DNA of 64,000 bases. Origin: Struthidea cinerea (lineage: Eukaryota; Chordata; Aves; Passeriformes; Corcoracidae). Made by a program: the position numbers and the translations under genes. A model generated the notes under the pieces. It did no database searches. It was given only the letters and a program-made list of their open reading frames with translations, and had not been told where the DNA came from. Positions within the stretch are counted from its first letter, which is position 1. Every line of letters starts with the position of its first letter. Where the stretch lies: positions 295,151 through 359,150 of the forward strand of contig VZTI01001722.1 in NCBI GenBank assembly GCA_013397865.1, in the 5' to 3' direction. Shown piece after piece: positions 60,201 through 64,000 of the stretch.

Positions 60201-63200
60201 AGGGCAGGTTTTTTGTTTGTTTGTTTATTTGCTTTCCATTTTGAATAGCAGAGACCAGGTTCACTTGCTTTTAATCTACTCTTCTTTTAGACAAAGCGGC
60301 CTAAGCCTACCTACGGCAGCTTAAAGCTAGACGCCAGATCCACCCCTGTGGGCAGGGAGGTGCAGCAGAAGCATTTAGAGCCAGACAGTGGATAGTAGCA
60401 CGAGAAAGGTACCATGGACTCTGTTCAGTCCAAGGGAGTAGCACATGAGCCTGGGGACTGCAGGGGGAACTGCACTCCACTGCAAGGTGGACTGGCATGA
60501 GAAACGGCCTGGGGCTTGTTCTTTTCCTTTGTCTGAATTTCTGAATTTGCCATTTTGGTGGATTTAGGCGGGAGAACTTTGATTGACATTGACTCAGTTG
60601 TTTGCTTTCATTTACCTTGAACGGTTTTGTTGAATATCGGTCTGCTTCTGGGAAAAAAATGTCAGGACACAAGTGTGCAGAGTTCTTTAGAGGGTCCAGT
60701 AGATGTATCATGGCATGGTAGAGCGTGTGAGTGTGTATGCTTGGGACACGTTCAGACATATATGTGCATGCCTGTATATACAATCCTGAGTCTGTCCCAT
60801 TTTATCAATCTGTCTCAATATTTAAAGGAAATTAGAGGTCTCAGTCCTGGTGATTTCAGTAAAATTTGGGCCTCTGCCAATGCTTTCTGGGAAGTGGGAT
60901 GCTTCAGCGTTCTGTGAAGATGTAGCTATAATGTGCTTCTAACTTAAGATAATCTGGAGCCAAGTTTAATCAGATGCACATTAGTGAATGGAATGCACTT
61001 TCCAAATAATGAAATTCTAGTTGGACCACTCAGTGCAAGATAAGAAAATCAGAGCAGATGCTACTAAAGCAAAGGTGGGAGTTGAGGGCAGAGACTGCCA
61101 AGAAGCAGTAAATGTGTTTTGCAGAAAACCCACTGATTTTTTGTCAGTGATTCTTTCTTTGCTTGCCATCTCTCTGCAACTAATTTTCCCCTAGGAAGTT
61201 GTAAGGTCACATTGACCTGTATGTTCAAGCCGTGTGGCCAGGAGAGAAAAAAAAAGATAAAAACACATTTGTGAAAATACTTAAACAGTCAGTACAAAAG
61301 GAACAGGTTTTCTGCAGTCTTTTTCAAACTTAATTTCAAAAGCAAATTACAAGAGAGAATTATGGTCTTTATCTTGACCTAGGGTCTCAGTGCTTCACAA
61401 TGATATCATGCCAGTCTGCAGTTTGGTTTAGAACTTGCACAAGAATATGGAAGAAAAAATCACAAGTCCTTAGAGACAGTGTTGATCATTACTGTATATT
61501 ACAAGTAAAATAAGTATTCTTCTGTAGAGTTCTTTTTGGTCTTTTTACTTTCATGTCCATCTTGACAAGGACAAGATGGAAAAACAGAATGTTCGAAGAA
61601 ATCCATTCATAAATATTTCCCAAAACCAGAATGTTTTTGTCTTCCTTTCAAGTCATTTATACTACAAAATAAGAGCTTTAATTCTTCAGTTTAAAAAAAA
61701 AAATGTAGTGCATTGAATTGATCAATGCAGCAAGAGATCTTTATTACCTTTATGTGCCTGGTATAAGTTAGTTAATCAGCGGATGGGATTCTCTGGAGCA
61801 CAGTTAGCAGGATTTGACTGACATGTCAGTTCAAATGCATTTAGATACCTGTGTTTCAAATGTCAGTAAAAGGCAGGGGTTTCTAATTAGAAAAAGAAGC
61901 AAAGAAGCTATCCCTGGGGAAATGTGGCAAGGCAAAACTGCATCCTTGGAGCCACCAAGGTCTTTCCAATAAATGAAGACATCCTGCCATGGCAGTGGGA
62001 CTCCATCCAAGTGCTGGTTGTTGTGGTTCCACCTTCCTCCTCCCTTTGCCCATGGCTTGTTGTTCTCTTGCCTCTCCCTGTGGTTCTAGTGCTCTGTGAT
62101 CCTCATGAAGCCATTCCAGCATGCTAAGATGACAGAAAACAAACCAAAATTAAATTAGAAAAATAGGAATAGTTCTTGACCTGCATGACATGTCATAATA
62201 GCTTAGCACACATTCAGCCACGTTCAGGAGCTGGTGTGAAGGAGGGAGTTGGTTTGCCCAGCCAGGATTCATGGATTGTGGGCGTCAACAGACACATCAA
62301 TGCAGGTGTCCATATAGCCATGGCTTTAATGGCTTTTTTGAAATGGCCTTCAAAGCACAGATCACGTTTGTTATGTACCTCTGTAGGTGCAAACTGGAGG
62401 CACAAGTAAATGTGAGCACAGAAATGGAGGACAGAAGCAGGAAATCTTTCAGATCATTACAATTGTCTTCTTACATGAAGAGATGCTTTGAGAAAGCAAA
62501 GAAATGCTGCCAGAAGCAAACATGTCAAAGCCCCTAGAAAAACAATGGAATCGAGCACACTTGGAACTGAGACAATCGTCTTAAAAAGGTGCTTCTCTTC
62601 CTTCGAATGTTTTTTTACAAAGACCAGTTCTCAAACTTAATTAGTATTCTTAAGCCATAAAAGACCTTCTCTGACATGAAAAATGGTAAAAGACATGTAG
62701 AAAGCAAATGTGTTACCTTAGCTACCTGTTTGGGGTGACATTTTAAATACAGAAAATAAAGTTGACAGAATTATAGTGACCTTTCAGCCTGAACAAATAA
62801 AATAACATCTGCCAAAACTAAATGGCTGCCTCTAGCTGTAGGAAATTATATGCATCTTTGAACACTAATACACAGGCCTTTGGAAGAGTTAGCTTTAGTA
62901 ATTCTTACTAGTCCTTAGAAATTTATTTTGCTGCAGAGCATGGAAGGCTTAAAATCCCAGGAATATGGTGCAAGTGCCAAGGGACCCACAGGAACCAGCC
63001 ATGGTTGTGGGTGTGGCAAAGCCATATGTGTAGTCTTTCACCCTCTTAACCCATCACATGTCCCTTGTTTTCTTCAAAGCACCAGAAGGAGCTCTTCACT
63101 ATATCCCTGTATCTTTTCTCTACGCTCCCTATACGTGCACATTTCTGTGTACAGAAGCAGTCTTATGAGTTACAGTACCTCTTTTTGAGTTTCCTGTGGA

Positions 63201-64000
63201 AACCAAGGGCATATGTGTGGCCTGGAAGCCAGCAGCAGTCAGGCAGATTGCTGTTAGAAAGGAAACTGGTAGGTCTAAAAAAGGAAAGCTTCTCTTTAAA
63301 ATAATCTTCACAGGAAAAAAAAAAAAAAAGAAAGTAACTGCAAAAATTACTTTTTCCTGCTTCCCCAAGCTCTTTTAGCTTCTGGTCTCATCTATAGCAG
63401 CAGATAAAGCAAGTTCTTAATTGTGCTTTTGAAAAGCTGAGAAGAGCAGTTTGTAGTTTTTATTGCCTCCTTTATCAGGCACATTTACATCCCTCTCCTC
63501 AAATACTCCTTAAATTCAGACTGATCACAAATGTGGAAAAGTCAGTTCTGCACTTGGATGACTGGGATACAGAAAGGAAGGAAATGTCAGGGAGACAGTG
63601 GTATTTTACCTAGCTAACTTAGAAGGCAAGCAGGCCCCATGAATTGCAACTGTAATTAGCCAAAAATACTGAAATTCTTAATGATTTCCAGAGGTTAAAG
63701 GAAGTTCATGCAATTTGCTGTCTGTATTAATATGAATGGTTTTCAATTTAAGCAAATAATGCTAAACAGCCTTATAATTATTATTAACAGTATTATTAGT
63801 GGTGTTATGTATAACTTCAGTTGCACTTAGGATTCTGAGAGAATTTTTATTTGTTTTGCAAAGACTTAGGAAGACATGTATCACATTTTCCTTGAAAAAG
63901 TCATGAAGTAAAGTCTAGGCTGAGAATCAGACTTGGAGCATGTGGCATTTTGGAAATGGGGTGTCAGTCTAAATAAGGAATTTCATCATTGGCATCTGTC
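57263..64000. other. unique noncoding stretch
   Basis: No repeat family or gene is recognised. It contains a (GTTT)n tract at about 60208-60232, a 9-bp perfect hairpin at 61556-61580 and a 15-base A run at 63315-63329. A 90-codon minus frame at 57855-58127 follows a fair acceptor-like site, but it ends in a stop with no donor. A 158-codon minus frame at 60307-60783 shows no domain. Confidence 0.5.
63315..63329. repeat. poly(A) run, 15 bases
   Basis: Simple homopolymer; no retrogene recognised to its left. Confidence 0.95.

Noticed and set aside
1..64000. CRISPR arrays, tRNA/rRNA genes, operons, prokaryotic or phage systems
   Set aside because: No spaced direct-repeat array, no cloverleaf-like gene that I could recognise, and all context is avian nuclear DNA.

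Overview
The window looks like vertebrate nuclear DNA, almost certainly from a bird. It is AT-rich and CpG-poor, has no operon structure, and carries several 3' ends of avian CR1 LINEs, with the typical terminal ATTCTATG-type octamer repeats. It also holds a 1.08 kb solo LTR of a type common in neoavian birds and rare or absent in chicken. A 60-base N gap shows that it comes from a draft assembly. No complete protein-coding gene, rRNA, tRNA or CRISPR array is visible. Almost all open frames are short, begin at non-ATG codons, or lie inside repeats.

Layout. 1-8 kb: unique intergenic or intronic DNA with one candidate coding exon on the minus strand (4719-4883, canonical AG and GTAAGT borders, 55 open codons, many CpGs for this window). 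8-13 kb: two short CR1 tails in opposite orientation (about 8045 + and 9085 -), two motif-rich blocks that could be conserved regulatory DNA (8340-8620 and 10815-10990), and an old CR1 relic (12690-13200 -). 13-19 kb: unique DNA with homopolymers and a G/T-rich tract. 19067-20146: solo LTR on the minus strand with near-perfect 5-bp target duplications, a TATA-like box, an AATAAA signal and a long GC-rich open frame. 20-33 kb: a long unique stretch with weaker exon-like segments. 33.2-34.1 kb: an LTR-like segment on the minus strand, next to a minus-strand frame broken by one stop. 39-40 kb: two CR1 tails with outward-facing 3' ends. 40969-41028: assembly gap beside a 24-base A run. 43.2-43.5 kb: possible very old amniote repeat relic. 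45.5 kb: CR1 tail (-). 46.98-47.25 kb: CpG-containing candidate conserved element. 56.7-57.26 kb: the longest CR1 copy (+), including degraded 3' coding sequence. 57.3-64 kb: unique DNA.

The best reading is a gene desert or the inside of large introns. If the 4719-4883 exon is real, its host gene runs on the minus strand with introns of many kilobases. I found no convincing new biological system. The items most worth testing are the exon candidates, the LTR-embedded open frame, and the three motif-rich noncoding blocks.
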